A stretch of 64,000 nt of DNA from assembly GCA_022606425.2 (NCBI GenBank), contig JAHDVF020000739.1, forward strand, positions 682,001-746,000, in the 5' to 3' direction. Each line of letters begins with the position of its first letter. Within the stretch, counting starts at the first letter, position 1. Shown piece after piece: positions 19,755-30,269 of the stretch. Made by a program: the position numbers and the translations under genes. The DNA comes from Lepidostoma basale (taxonomy: Eukaryota; Arthropoda; Insecta; Trichoptera; Lepidostomatidae). The notes under the pieces are model-generated. The model saw nothing but the letters and a program-made list of their open reading frames with translations. It ran no database searches and was not told the origin of the DNA.

Positions 19755-20240
19755 TCTATTTGAGGATCTGCGAGGAGACTGCGTTTAGCAGACTAATTGC
19801 TCTTCCCACCGATGTTACCAGAGGCAGATTGGTTCTGGCGACCGGTAGATAAAACAATCTGTGCTGTCGCAGTCGGAGATATCTATCAGGGACAAAAAGA
19901 CCCTCCAGCACGGCCGAGTGCTCGAAATATCCCCTGATTAATCTAAAGATGCAAGGCGTGCAAGATGGATCAGCCATGTAATACATCAGGAGGGCCTCTT
20001 GCATGCCATAATGGAGGGTATGACCAAGGGGACTTTTGGTGGACGTGCGCTCTCATCATATGCAGATTTCAAAAGAGCCGCACAAGACAGGGAAGAATGG
20101 AAAAGAAGAATATAAGAAATTGCTGCAAACCAATCCCAGGATTGAAACTTTCTAACTAACTAATCTAAAGAAATGGGTTATGAGATGCCCATCTCTTCGA
20201 AGCTGTAGAGAATTGGTTTAAAGCATTCCCAAAAGAAATG
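19755..20240 (-). pseudogene. LINE-B' 3' end split by LINE-G
   Basis: Minus strand: LFVPDRYLRLRQHRLFYLPV, ARTNLPLVTSVGRAISLLNA. The upstream part (20161-20240, ATGGGTTATGAGATGCCCAT) is separated from it by 212 bp of LINE-G. The copy at 53365-53700 is uninterrupted. Confidence 0.75.
19949..20160 (+). mobile_element. LINE-G 3' end inserted in LINE-B'
   Basis: Reads QGVQDGSAMXYIRRASCMP in shifted frames, then GGRALSSYADFKRAAQDREE, WKRRI and IAANQSQD, ending TTTCTAACTAAC. TAATCTAAAG flanks both sides (19939-19948 and 20161-20170), a perfect 10-bp target duplication. The short CTAA run is its 3' tail. Confidence 0.85.
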
Positions 20241-20689
20241 CCGTGGTGTCAATAAAGTAATATAGATTCGAATTTACATATTTTCACGTTACTTTATTAG
20301 CAGACATGTTCTTACCCGTCTAAGAAAAGAAGTTAGATAACCTTACGGGTACTTACCTTGTATATATCATCTGCTAAGATGTTACGTAATAAGATCGAAA
20401 TGTATGAATGAAGCATCTGGTGTTACTGACATAATCATGAGGTTATAACAGTTTCAGTCAATAATGCTTATATTTCGGCATTGGCGAATTTATTGTGTTC
20501 TGCCTAGCAACAGGTTCGAAGGCTTCGTCTGTATACTCAGATTTTCTCAAGAGCGTAACGCATCAAGGGGGATTAAAAAAAAACAGTTTACTCTGACGTT
20601 AATTATTTATAAGATGGCATTACATAATGGAGTTCTAGTGCCAACCCAAATATGCCTCGGAGACTTAGACACTCACTGAACGGGATGAA

Positions 20690-21080
20690 AACAAAATAAA
20701 CTGCTTCGAAAGGAAGATCCTCCGCAGAATCTTCGGACCCATTAAGGATGGTCAGACGTGGAGAAGGAGATACAACACAGAGCTCTACGATCTATACCAG
20801 GACGTCAGCGTGGTCAAGTTTATAAAGATTAACAGACTGCGCTGGCTAGAGCACTTGCACCGCATGGGAAATCTGGAGCCCCCCAAAAGAGTGTTGTATG
20901 ACAATCCAGCAGGGCGAAGAAGCATCGGTAGACCGAGACTGCGATGGCTGGATGGTGCCGTGGAAGATTGTCGGGTCCTGGAGTAGCAAGACTGGGAGGT
21001 AGCGGCCAGAGATAGGACGAGATGGAGACGTTTCTTAGAGGAGGCCAAGACCCATCAAGGGTTGTAGCGCCGGAGAAGAA
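20690..21080 (+). pseudogene. BovB/RTE-like LINE tail
   Basis: Encodes NCFERKILRRIFGPIKDGQT, WRRRYNTELYDLYQDV, RLRWLEHLHRMGNLEPPKRV, RRSIGRPRLRWLDGAVEDCR and RWRRFLEEAKTHQGL, then (GAA)n. One internal stop interrupts it. This is the standard tail of a common arthropod RTE-type RT and is among the best preserved in the window. Confidence 0.8.
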
Positions 21081-21084
21081 GAAG

Positions 21085-21775
21085 AAGAAGTGTCAACCCT
21101 TATACGGAAGTGAAGCTTGGAGCTGGCAAAAGAATGTAGGATAAATGGTGTAGAAATTAGATCACTGAGAAGAGTGTGCGGGAAAAATATAGTGTATTTG
21201 ATAGAATACCGAACGACGAATTAATGAAGGAATGTAAGGCAGATAATCGCATCATAAGTAAAATTATAAAAGGATCCCTGAGACGGTTTGGACATATGGA
21301 ACGAATGTAATAGACGACCTTCGTGGCAGAGTGGTAAAAGCTCTGACTTCCATACCGAAGGTCCCGGGTTCGATTCCCGGCGATGGCAGTGTAATTGTCC
21401 CACTGTCTATGATCTGGTGAAAAATTCACGTGACAATAAAATGGCGATAGATTAGCTAACCTATCACATGTCACGAGAATCACTATGATAGCTATAATAA
21501 TACCCTTTACATCGATTTGGATCATGCTGTCATGATGTAAAGAGCGATTCAAAATAACAATAATAATAATAATAAAGTATACAGGCAATGTGAGTAGACA
21601 GAGCCGTGAAAGACCAGGGAAATCAAGGCATTACCAAATAATTCTTATTCGAAAAATCGTACATGTTACGATGTATAAATGTAGAGGCGAGAGAGAGAAG
21701 CTAGAGAGGTATGTCAGGAAAGAACAGTATGGCGGTCCATCCTCTCTGCCTACCACTCGGGAAACGGCGTGATGG
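21085..21775 (+). pseudogene. LINE-A copy split by a SINE
   Basis: Left part: SEAWSWQ, then GIRSLRRVCGKNIVYLIEYR-type decayed RT tail and RRFGHMERM; right part resumes VYTGNVSRQSRERPGKSRHY and CRGEREKLERYVRKEQYGGP, ending TTRETA-stop, TGATGGTTAGTTTGATTTATT. The SINE at 21313-21575 sits between, and about 20 bp of LINE-A are missing at the junction. Confidence 0.75.
21313..21575 (+). mobile_element. tRNA-derived SINE
   Basis: Best copy here. A box TGGCAGAGTGG at 21324-21334, B box GGTTCGATTCC at 21367-21377, the spacing of an internal pol III promoter. The head GACGACCTTCGTGGC looks tRNA-like. The 3' end CCCTTTACATCGATTTGG...TGATGTAAAG then (AAT)n matches the 3' end of the LINE at 29075-29419. 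Confidence 0.9.
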
Positions 21776-22271
21776 TTAGTTTGATTTATTATTTCAATCC
21801 CTATGACAAAAGCATATCTTCTTGAGATATTAATTTTTTGTACTACCACCCCGGTAATCCTGAAAAGGTTGGGACCCTATACTCTCAATGATAAATATAT
21901 TATTACTTCAACACTGATGTAAAAATCTATCTATCTATATAAATAAAAGGCAGTTTCCCTCTGTGTGTGGACTGATTCCGGGGTTATTCCTGGGCAGATC
22001 GTTTTCAAATTGATACACTTCCTTAATAGATAGACGGCGGTGGGCATAGGCATATTTTTGTTATTAATCGAGCTCTAATTAACTTTGTAAATTTATAAAT
22101 TTTCGTAGTGCGAGCGAGTATAGACCTTCATGTTCGTATCACCTGAGTATCGATCATTAGAGTCTATATTCGCTTGGCGTGATAAGATGCAAATTAGTGG
22201 CTTTTTTGACTCTTTGCGTGGTCAGATATGAAATTAGTCGCTCTTGTGAACTGAAAAATATACGCACGTTA

Positions 22272-22924
22272 TAGGGATGGGCAAAACGACTCATCTCAGG
22301 GATCTGATCTGAACGGTTCCGCTCAGCAAAGTGAGCCGACTCTTTTTAACGATCCACGGTTCACCATTTTGAGTCGTTCAAAGTTTGAAATTATTTGAGC
22401 AGACACTGTCAGAACCAGACTGCGACCTATTGTGGGGAGAACCGTTAGAGATAGGATACCCAACGAATAAATTCGCAAATCCTGCAACATTGAAGACATA
22501 GTGAGATGGAGTAGGCAGAGACATCGAGAGAATGGATCCAGCAAGAATTCCTAATATCGTGATGCAAGAGACTCCAAAGGGCCGTCGACCACCAGGATGA
22601 CCACCAAAGAGATGGAGAGAAGGCTGGTCGCCTTCATCACAGGAAGAAGTATGAAATAATGTTTTATTCAGTGTACCCGTAATTGAATGAAGTGAAAAAA
22701 TTATAATAAAGGTTATCTAAATCAATAAACATATTTGGCTCTCAATTTTTTTTTAAATCGTTGTAAAGTACGCATTTGGCTCTTTGGCTAATAAGTTTGC
22801 CGACCCCCCTGACCTAGCGGATCATTGAGCTGCCGCTCTTTTTTTTATGGATCATCGCTCACCCGCTCACCAAAAAGATTCGAATCTTTGAGTCGACTCG
22901 TGAGCGGATTGCCCATCCCTATCT
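22272..22924. mobile_element. TIR element nested in the Helitron, with a LINE inside
   Basis: Ends TAGGGATGGGCAAAACGACT and, inverted, TAGGGATGGGCAATCCGCTC, with matching inner GAGTCG segments. This TIR style fits hAT-like elements, though I cannot find an 8-bp duplication. 22400-22650 is a LINE-H-type tail inserted in it. Confidence 0.55.
22400..22650 (+). pseudogene. LINE-H tail
   Basis: Reads SADTVRTRLRPIVGRTVRDR, then SCNIEDIVRWSRQR and decayed TTKEMERR, a LINE-H end. It lies between the two ends of the TIR element. Confidence 0.6.
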
Positions 22925-23029
22925 CTAATCTGTCAAAAAAAATTATTTGCGTGTTACTTTTTAGTAAGTAAAATATTTATATTTCTAATTCATATATATC
23001 TTCAGTTTATTCTATTTTGCCGTTGAAAT

Positions 23030-25001
23030 GAATACAGATTATATTTCCGCATTACATATTTCAAAGTTTTAGTTCTAAATTATATCGAATAGAAATGAAA
23101 TTATGTATCGTTTTACTTACGTATTATTTTAGGTTATGTTATGACTCTACATGGAAAAACGTTAAATTCTAAGTAACAATTCTATGAATTGGTATAATCT
23201 ATTTTAATAATGTTATTTTAATGTAAAATTGTTCTGGCAGGGCGATAACCTATATCTTTTGGATTAGACGATTTACTTCAGCTGTTTTAGTTTTTCTCTG
23301 AAAAAAAAATGCTGTGATAGGTAAACATATCCTTACATACAGCATTAGCTGCCTCAGTTGGAAAAATCCACTAATATAACATTTCCAAATGGTCTGACGT
23401 TCCCACGCCAGTGTTTTTTTTTTAATATACTGCTCATTTTAATATAATTATTTGATTTTTGCAGAGATGCCGACGCTAAGGATGATACCAGGAAAGACTA
23501 TTTGAGATAGGGTGAGGAACACGGCTATCCACGATATCTCCAAGGTGGAAGATGTCGTGAGATGGGGCACGCAACGCAAGATACTGGCATGTATGGATCC
23601 CACACCTCGATATGTGCAAGACAGATTGTTATATTTATGAACTAATTTTGAAATGGTATGTACAGGTTGGATTAATTGGTTTAATTGAATACAGATTATA
23701 TTTCCGCATTACATATTTCAAAGTTTTAGTTCTAAATTATATCGAATAGAAATGAAATTATATATCGTTTTACTTACGTATTATTTTAGGTTATGTTATG
23801 ACTCTACATGGAAAAACGTTAAATTCTAAGTAACAATTCTATGAATTGGTATAATCTATTTTAATAATGTTATTTTAATGTAAAATTGTTCTGGCAGGGC
23901 GATAACCTATATCTTTTGGATTAGACGATTTACTTCAGCTGTTTTAGTTTTTCTCTGAAAAAAAAATGCTGTGATAGGTAAACATATCCTTACATACAGC
24001 ATTAGCTGCCTCAGTTGGAAAAATCCACTAATATAACATTTCCAAATGGTCTGACGTTCCCACGCCAGTGTTTTTTTTTTAAATATACTGCTCATTTTAA
24101 TATAATTATTTGATTTTTGCAGAGATGCCGACGCTAAGGATGATACCAGGAAAGACTCTTTGAGATAGGGTGAGGAACACGGCTATCCACGATATCTCCA
24201 AGGTGGAAGATGTCGTGAGATGGGGCACGCAACGCAAATACTGGCATAGATGGATCCCACACCTCGATATGTGCAAGACAGATTGTTATATTTATGAACT
24301 AATTTTGAAATGGTATGTACATGTTGGATTAATTGGTTTAATTGAATACAGATTATATTTCCGCATTACATATTTCAAAGTTTTAGTTCTAAATTATATC
24401 GAATAGAAATGAAATTATATATCGTTTTACTTACGTATTATTTTAGGTTATGTTATGACTCTACATGGAAAAACGTTAAATTCTAAGTAACAATTCTATG
24501 AATTGGTATAATCTATTTTAATAATGTTATTTTAATGTAAAATTGTTCTGGCAGGGCGATAACCTATATCTTTTGGATTAGACGATTTACTTCAGCTGTT
24601 TTAGTTTTTCTCTGAAAAAAAAAATGCTGTGATAGGTAAACATATCCTTACATACAGCATTAGCTGCCTCAGTTGGAAAAATCCAGTAATATAACATTTC
24701 CAAATGGTCTGACGTTCCCACGCCAGTGTTTTTTTTTTAATATACTGCTCATTTTAATATAATTATTTGATTTTTGCAGAGATGCCGACGCTAAGGATGA
24801 TACCAGGAAAGACTCTTTGAGATAGGGTGAGGAACACGGCTATCCACGATATCTCCAAGGTGGAAGATGTCGTGAGATGGGGCACGCAACGCAAGATACT
24901 GGCATGTATGGATCCCACACCTCGATATGTGCAAGACAGATTGTTATATTTATGAACTAATTTTGAAATGGTATGTACATGTTGGATTAATTGGTTTAAT
25001 T
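23030..25001 (+). repeat. Three-copy tandem array, unit about 657 bp
   Basis: Units start at 23030, 23687 and 24344 (GAATACAGATTATATTTCCG) and end at TTGGTTTAATT. Units are nearly identical; differences include single substitutions, small indels and A-run length. Each unit carries one copy of a LINE-H-like tail (RVRNTAIHDISKVEDVVRWG) in its last quarter, so the LINE piece was present before amplification. Confidence 0.95.
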
Positions 25002-25044
25002 CCACTATTAGAGGCAGAACAGGAGTGTCGGACATCATCGGAAG

Positions 25045-25235
25045 AGTGGCAGCGCTAAAATGGCATGCCGCTCGCAGCCCTGATGATAGATGAACTGTAA
25101 CCCGAAACCCAGGACGTCCTCAACTTCGATGGAGGGACGACATTGGATGCGTGTTGCCCCGGATCGACAGACATTGAATCAGATGGAGGAGGCCTACGCC
25201 CAGGAGTGAACGGATATAGACTCACGATGATGATG
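25045..25235 (+). pseudogene. LINE-D tail
   Basis: VAALKWHAARSPDDR, then RNPGRPQLRWRDDIGCVLPR and YAQE-type end with ATGATGATGAT. It is the LINE-D tail in the Helitron's 3' half and follows the tandem array. Confidence 0.55.
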
Positions 25236-25314
25236 ATACAAAACATTGAAACACCTACATTCAACATTTTAAATATTTCTGGAATGGGTAAAATTCTGCA
25301 ACAATGAAAGTTCA

Positions 25315-25500
25315 TTGTATGGAATGAATGCTTTAAATTATCAACTGATTTCTGTAGAATCACACTCCAAAGGAGAATTGATTCAATGTATATTTCCAGA
25401 CATCACACAAATTTACAAATTTCGTCATTGGTTAAGTGAGTGTGCATTATTAGCTTCATCTAATGGACATCAAAATCAAGAGTTTTGTTTCTCTAAACAT
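25315..25500 (+). pseudogene. Helitron helicase remnant
   Basis: The frame reads KGELIQCIFPDITQIYKFRH then WLSECALLASSN, matching the LI..VFP.I..NY..H.WLSERAILA.KN block of the Pif1-like helicase of Helitron proteins. The following frame is AT-rich and without homology. It marks this element as derived from an autonomous Helitron. Confidence 0.7.
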
Positions 25501-26089
25501 TGTATTTCTAAGAGCATTATTATGACCTTGAATGGTATATGTATGAATGTTTTATGCAAATGTGATATAGTATATTTATTTGTTTTTTTAATTTCACTTA
25601 AAATATTAAGGAAAAAATTAAGACTGGACGTTACAAAAATGGTTTAAAAATAAAGCTGAAAAAGATAAATATTAACTTTTTTTTGGGTGGCATCTTTAGG
25701 GTAACGTTTTAACTACACGATATTATTAAATCATAACGCGCTTTTGCACAGCTATGTTTAAGACCAATTGGCATCAAAAACTCATTTCAGACTTTTTGTA
25801 TACTTGCCACCTTGGTAATGCCCAGCCTTCAATTGTTCAATTCACATTAGTATTATTCAAGTTCACAGCAAGTTTGCTTGGATTAAACAAATGTTTTAAA
25901 GATATGAACTGAATTAGGATACACACATTCTTACACCTATACACATGTCATTTTATCCAATAAAATAATTGATATTGAACTTTAATTGTATTTCTTTAAT
26001 ATATATTGGGTGTATTTATATACTCTAATATAGCAATAGCGAAGCGTTGCCGGGTCAGCTAGTCTATATTAAATAATTAATGTGATCGA

Positions 26090-26275
26090 AAACATCTGTC
26101 TTCTATGAGTTTTATTAAATTTGAGATGGAATGACATATTTCGCACTTCTAAGGTTTTATCAAATGTCAAAACAAAAGATTTGATAATGCCTTAGAAGGG
26201 CGATACATGTCATTCTATCTAAAATATACTTATAATAATAAAAACTCATAGAAGGCAGACGTTTTCGTTCATATT
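26090..26275. repeat. Foldback family F, both arms
   Basis: The left arm AACATCTGTCTTCTATGAGT opposes right-arm ACTCATAGAAGGCAGACGTT; the centre holds TTATCAAATGTC-(A/C-rich)-GATTTGATAATGCCTTAGAA. The right core is TTGATAATGCC...GGCGATACATGTC. Confidence 0.65.
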
Positions 26276-26640
26276 CTTCTTCTTCTTCTTCTTCCTTATT
26301 TTAGACCTATGTAGTCTGTTCTCCAGAGTGTTACTCCTCCTGTACGGTAGATTCCCAGCTGTTCTTTCATCTTTTAGGAGATCTTCCACGAGGACGAGTC
26401 CCATGAGGCTGATTATGCAACGCAATATAAGGGAGTCTGGTGGTGTCCATTCTTTGAACATGCCGTACCGTACCTTTTTCGCTGTCTGCTTCATTTTATA
26501 ATATCCTCAACCTCATATCTCTCTCTTCTTCTTCTTCTGACCACATCTTCGACCTCGCAGATTTCTCGGATTGCTGTATTACGATCACGTAGGGTTTTGC
26601 CAGATATAGCGCGGAGTGTTTTCATCTCTCTCGTTCATAT
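26276..26640 (-). pseudogene. LINE-H tail
   Basis: Minus strand: RDENTPRYI, SNPRNLRGRRCG and DSLILRCIISLMGLVLVEDL with an ERTAGNLPYRRSN end, followed at low coordinates by (GAA)n seen as ttcttcttcttcttcttc. Related to 40250-40440 and 45030-45425. Confidence 0.6.
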
Positions 26641-26689
26641 TAATTACTCTTGATTATATTTTAATAGACAAAAAGGACTGTGTTCATTA

Positions 26690-27290
26690 TGACGGGCGAA
26701 GCTTCGCGGATCACGGGTGAGCCGAATGCGCACAGGGCAATCAAACGAGAACTCACGGGTGAGTCGCCCGCGGTAATTGGGTTAACCTCAAACCCCGGGG
26801 TAAATGAGAGATTTCATATTTCATAGCGTTATCTGATTACATCTGAATTGAGCAATGATCGAACAAGGCTTACCAGTTCACCTCGGAGTCTGCTTATCTC
26901 GGTTCTCGAATTCGTACTCCGAAGTGCAAGGCTCGAGCCGGTTATAGAATACATTGAATTGCGATTTGATTAACTTGTACCATATTCGTTAATCAAATTT
27001 CGACATTATAATTATTTTATTGGTTCGTATCTTAACACGATTACACCGCATGCCAAGTCGACGCAAATATGGGTATGCAAATATTATATGATACATTTAT
27101 CGATAAGCCCAAGACATTAACATCGCAGAATTCTATAATTCAGAATATTTATGAATTAAAATGCTGTATTTTAACACATTTATGCGTTTATTTATCACGA
27201 CATGTTTAAAAATCGAGGAACGACATCGTTATATTATATTTAAAAACGATATCGTTACGATACCACACAGTTAATATAATATAATAAACT
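26690..27290. other. No gene seen
   Basis: 26690-26800 is locally GC-richer (GAAGCTTCGCGGATCACGGG, ACGGGTGAGTCGCCCGCGG) with near-repeated CACGGGTGAG; the rest is AT-rich. Nothing is assigned. Confidence 0.4.
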
Positions 27291-27294
27291 AATC

Positions 27295-27375
27295 TTCTTC
27301 TTCTTCAGCCTTTTCCCTCCACTCCTGGATATAGGCCTCTTCCACTTTTCTCCAATCGCCCCTGTCTTTGTCCCT
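27295..27375 (-). pseudogene. LINE-D extreme tail
   Basis: Minus strand RDKDRGDWRKVEEAYIQEWR then EKAEEEE and (GAA)n. It abuts a LINE-A copy in opposite orientation. Confidence 0.55.
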
Positions 27376-27409
27376 TCACAAAAACGAAAATATAACAACG
27401 TTTTTTTAA

Positions 27410-27870
27410 TGTATGGAAGTGAAGCTTGAAACTGGCAAAAGAAGGATGAAAGCAGGATAAACGCCGTAGAAATGAGATCACTAAGAAGAATGTGCGGGAA
27501 AACGTTGTATGATAGAATACCGAACGAGGAAATAAGAAAGAAATGTAAAGCAGATGACTGCATCATGGATAAAATTAAAAGGATCCCTGAGATGGTTTGG
27601 AAATATATAACGAATGGATGAGAGTAGAATGGTTAAAATTGTACACAAGCAGCATGAGTGGAAAAAGAAGCCGAGGACGACCGAGGAAAACATGGCATGA
27701 CCAAATTAATCAATTACTAAAAGGCGGCCACATTCTAAGTCGAAATAATCGACGTGCGTGCATGGTACGATGTATGAATGTAGAGGAATCCCGAGAGGTA
27801 TCCCAGGACAGAGCATTGTGGCGCTCCATCTTCTCTGCCTACCCCTCCGGGGAAATAGCGTGATGGTTAG
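27410..27870 (+). pseudogene. LINE-A RT C-terminal tail
   Basis: Well kept: GSEAXNWQKKDESRINAVEM, RSLRRMCGKTLYDRIPNEEI, RKKCKADDCIM, then after a frameshift WLKLYTSSMSGKRSRGRPRK and TWHDQINQLLKGGHILSRNN, CMNVEESREVSQD, SAYPSGEIA-stop. Then TGGTTAGTTAGTACGTTAG, the TTAG-type tail. Confidence 0.8.
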
Positions 27871-27924
27871 TTAGTACGTTAGTTTTTTTAACAAACAAAT
27901 TTACGAAATATTTTTACAAAATGC

Positions 27925-28095
27925 CCGTTTTCTAGAAGCTCTATTATATTTTATGTAGGTGACGAGTTTCACCTGGTTAGAATATTATCAAGTGTGTTAG
28001 CGTAGCTCACATATAATATTATAAAACTTCTAAAAAACGGACGTTTTCATCAATATTTAATCATTAATATGGAGTTTTAAGGAACGATAAATAAT
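27925..28095. repeat. Foldback family F copy
   Basis: Left CCCGTTTTCTAGAAGCTCTA and right AAACTTCTAAAAAACGGACG are inverted. The centre is decayed. Confidence 0.6.
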
Positions 28096-28184
28096 TAATA
28101 TGTCATTTTATTTTGTTTTCTCAGAGTTTATTGTCAGATTGAACCTGAAACCGCAATAGCTAAATCATAATATATTAACTTCAG

Positions 28185-28590
28185 ATGCTACTAGTTTCCG
28201 AAGGAGTGGGCAGAAATAATGGACTGACATATTTCTCCGCTTCCTCAACATTTATACGAGAACATCGTTTCATGCACGCGCGTCGATTTCTCTGACTCCT
28301 CACATGGCCGACATTCAATATTTGATTTATTTGATCGTGCCACGTTTTCATCGGTCTTCCCCTATTTCTGGTTCATTCATTCTTTCCATCTTAATGATCC
28401 TTTCATTATATTGTTCATAACACCATCATTCGCATCGCATTCACTTCTTATATTTTCATTCGACACTCTATCATACACAGAGTATCCACACATTCGTCTA
28501 AGTGATCTCATTTCTAACGCATTTATTCTACTTTCGTCCTTCTTTGCCAGCTTCAAGCTTCACTTCCATACATGTGGGTTGGCACTCTCC
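28185..28590 (-). pseudogene. LINE-A copy
   Basis: Minus strand: KLEAGKEGRK-like start, INALEMRSLRRMCGYSVYDR, SNENIRSECDANDGVM and later MNVEE..RYVS, ending near 28185. It is in the 'SECGAN' subfamily, which differs from the 'KECKADD' subfamily at 27410-27870. Confidence 0.7.
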
Positions 28591-28609
28591 ATTGAGTACT
28601 GCCATCTAG

Positions 28610-28770
28610 AAATATATCCACAGAAGTTTTATTATATTTTAAGGGAATGCTATATTTCGCCTTGCTAAGGGATTTGATAACGCCGAAAGGCGAAGCGTAT
28701 CGTTCCCATAAATTATATTAAATTTGTAGAAAATAGACGTTTTAATTCGTATTAAGTATCACGGGATGAG
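28610..28770. repeat. Foldback family F, both arms
   Basis: GAAGTTTTATTATATTTTAA and its inverse TATATTAAATTTGTAGAAAA frame a short centre GGGATTTGATAACGCCGAAAGG-CGAAGCG. The stem-GAA core is degraded. Confidence 0.6.
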
Positions 28771-28934
28771 TTTTACTAATTAACTTACTGAAACCAGATA
28801 ACATGTAACATATGAGGAAGATGATCACATCTAGTTCAACGTTCCGGTTACAATGGACAATTATCTTCCAATTACGATGAATATGAACATTATAACACAG
28901 TAGATAAATAAAATTATGATTATAAAAGGTAAAT

Positions 28935-29045
28935 ATCCAATTAAAAATACATCATGGCATTACATAATGGAGTTATATTGCCAACCCTTATTTATGTGAG
29001 TGAAGCTTGGAGCTGGCAAAATAAGGATGAAAGTAGAATATAATT
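28935..29045 (+). pseudogene. LINE-A, 5' part of an interrupted copy
   Basis: LHNGVILPTLIYVSEAWSWQ then NKDESRI. The same frame region (MRSLXRMCGKTMYDIMPN) resumes at 29420-29480, with a different LINE in between. Confidence 0.65.
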
Positions 29046-29074
29046 GTAGAATATAATAGTAGAATATAAGAACT

Positions 29075-29419
29075 GAGAGAGCTAAATCTGTACGTTCCCC
29101 ATAGTTATAGCAGAGCAAGGGGGCATATATTATTTTATGCCCCAAATTGCCACACAGAGGCCCTTCAAAGTTCTCCTGTATTGAAGGCGATTCGTCTCTT
29201 AAATGAGGTTGCAGAAGAGATAGACCTCTTTGGATGCAATTATGGCGAATTCGTAAATGCCCTTATGATAAAGGCAGCAAGCAGATAACTGGCTTTTCCT
29301 ATTCATATGGTTCTATGTATATTTCCTTTGATATTCTTTTATTTCACCCTTTACATCGATTTGGCTTGCGCTGTAATGATGTAAGGAGTTTTTTCAACAA
29401 AATAATAATAATAATAATT
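29075..29419 (+). mobile_element. CR1/jockey-like LINE 3' end sharing its tail with the SINE
   Basis: Reads SRARGHILFYAPNCHTEAL, QSSPVLKAIRLLNEVAEEID, LFGCNYGEFVNALMIKAASR-stop, a typical C-terminal end of such LINEs, then CCCTTTACATCGATTTGGCT...GTAATGATGTAAGGAG and (AAT)n. The last 75 bp match the SINE 3' end. It lies inside a LINE-A copy. Confidence 0.75.
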
Positions 29420-29493
29420 GCCGTATAAATGAGATCACTGTGAAGAATGTGCGGGAAAACGATGTATGATATAATGCCGAACATGGGCAGATG

Positions 29494-29690
29494 ATTACAG
29501 ATTTTTTTCAAATCTGACAAGAACATTCGAATTTTTCTTATTGTGTACACGTAGGTTACTTCACATGGACTAATTCGGTAAAATTGGAGAGCTAGAAACG
29601 GTATATGAACATCGATGTTCAAATTTTCGGCGAATTTCTCCCTTGCTCTCTGAAGAAGAAGGTTGGCATTGAGGAAAGACAGGTCCATAT
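29494..29690 (-). pseudogene. Unassigned open segment
   Basis: Minus strand: DLSFLNANLLLQRAREKFAE, NLNIDVHIPFLALQFYRISP then CEVTYVYTIRKIRMFL. Composition is protein-like and unlike the AT-rich flanks. I do not recognise the family; it may be another TE protein fragment. Confidence 0.3.
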
Positions 29691-29699
29691 CATTTGGTG

Positions 29700-30260
29700 A
29701 GTAATGTTGGCGTTCTTGCCCGATGACAGCCCACCGTTACCACACTCCTTTGGTACATCAGAATACTACTCTATTATTCCTTGCACTACTCCAACTTCAT
29801 TTCTGTCATTTCCAGACCACGACCTAAATTATTACCATCTTCCTTATCAATAATGCCCCTTTATCATCAATTTATCCACCATCATTGAGTCCTTTACCCC
29901 TCCTGCAATCAATGCGGATAAAAAAAAATCTTCCCCGATAGCTCACTACGTAGGTACTCCGCCAAACAAAATGGTCTCACGCAGGATGCTACATATATCC
30001 TCCTCTTATCTTCCCCTCGGGAACAGACTTTTTTTTATAAATACAATCCCAACCCTAACTGGTCTTCCATTCCTTGACAATAATGTAAGACTTTATCATA
30101 GACCCTAAATCCCCCCTCGCCCTCTTTCGGAGGGACACTCCGGGCCATACATTTAGCCCCATCATAAAACAACTACCAAATCACATTCCAACAATGTTCC
30201 TACAGACGTAAGAGGAATAGCCATTAGAGTTGAACCTCTGTAAGCCAGGAGTATAGGAAT
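29700..30260 (+). pseudogene. Jockey-like LINE 3' UTR
   Basis: From about 30100 it contains GAGGGACACTCCGGGCCATA-CATTTAGCCCC, ATCATAAAACAACTACCAAA and TACAGACGTAAGAGGAATAG, matching the 3' UTR after the jockey-like coding end at 56945-57445 and the piece at 63860-63975. 29700-30090 is pyrimidine-rich and may be upstream sequence of the same element. Confidence 0.55.
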
Positions 30261-30269
30261 TATTTAAAA

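Larger units (their letters stand above)
21926..26062 (+). mobile_element. Helitron, decayed, about 4.1 kb
   Basis: It starts TC (after A) with TCTATCTATCTATATAAATA and ends GCAATAGCGAAGCGTTGCCG-GGTCAGCTAG before T, as Helitrons do (A|TC...CTRR|T). A small hairpin (GCAAT/GTTGC) lies about 10 nt before the CTAG end. A Pif1-like helicase remnant is at 25315-25500. The interior carries a TIR element, LINE pieces and a three-unit tandem array. No Rep domain was seen. Confidence 0.75.

Noticed and set aside
21060..21080. (GAA)n/(TTC)n runs here and at 7435, 26276, 42241 and 53345 as independent microsatellites.
   Set aside because: They sit at the 3' ends of LINE-D, LINE-H, LINE-Q or BovB-like copies and are best read as LINE tails.
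21324..21377. A possible functional tRNA gene (A and B boxes present).
   Set aside because: The cloverleaf is poor, and the same head occurs with a conserved non-tRNA body and AAT tail at several loci, so it is a SINE.
22272..22924. A certain hAT element with 8-bp TSD.
   Set aside because: The TIRs are clear but no 8-bp direct repeat flanks them, so it is listed only as a TIR element.
23030..25001. A CRISPR-like or satellite array.
   Set aside because: Only three long units without spacers, in a eukaryotic Helitron; it is a local tandem duplication.
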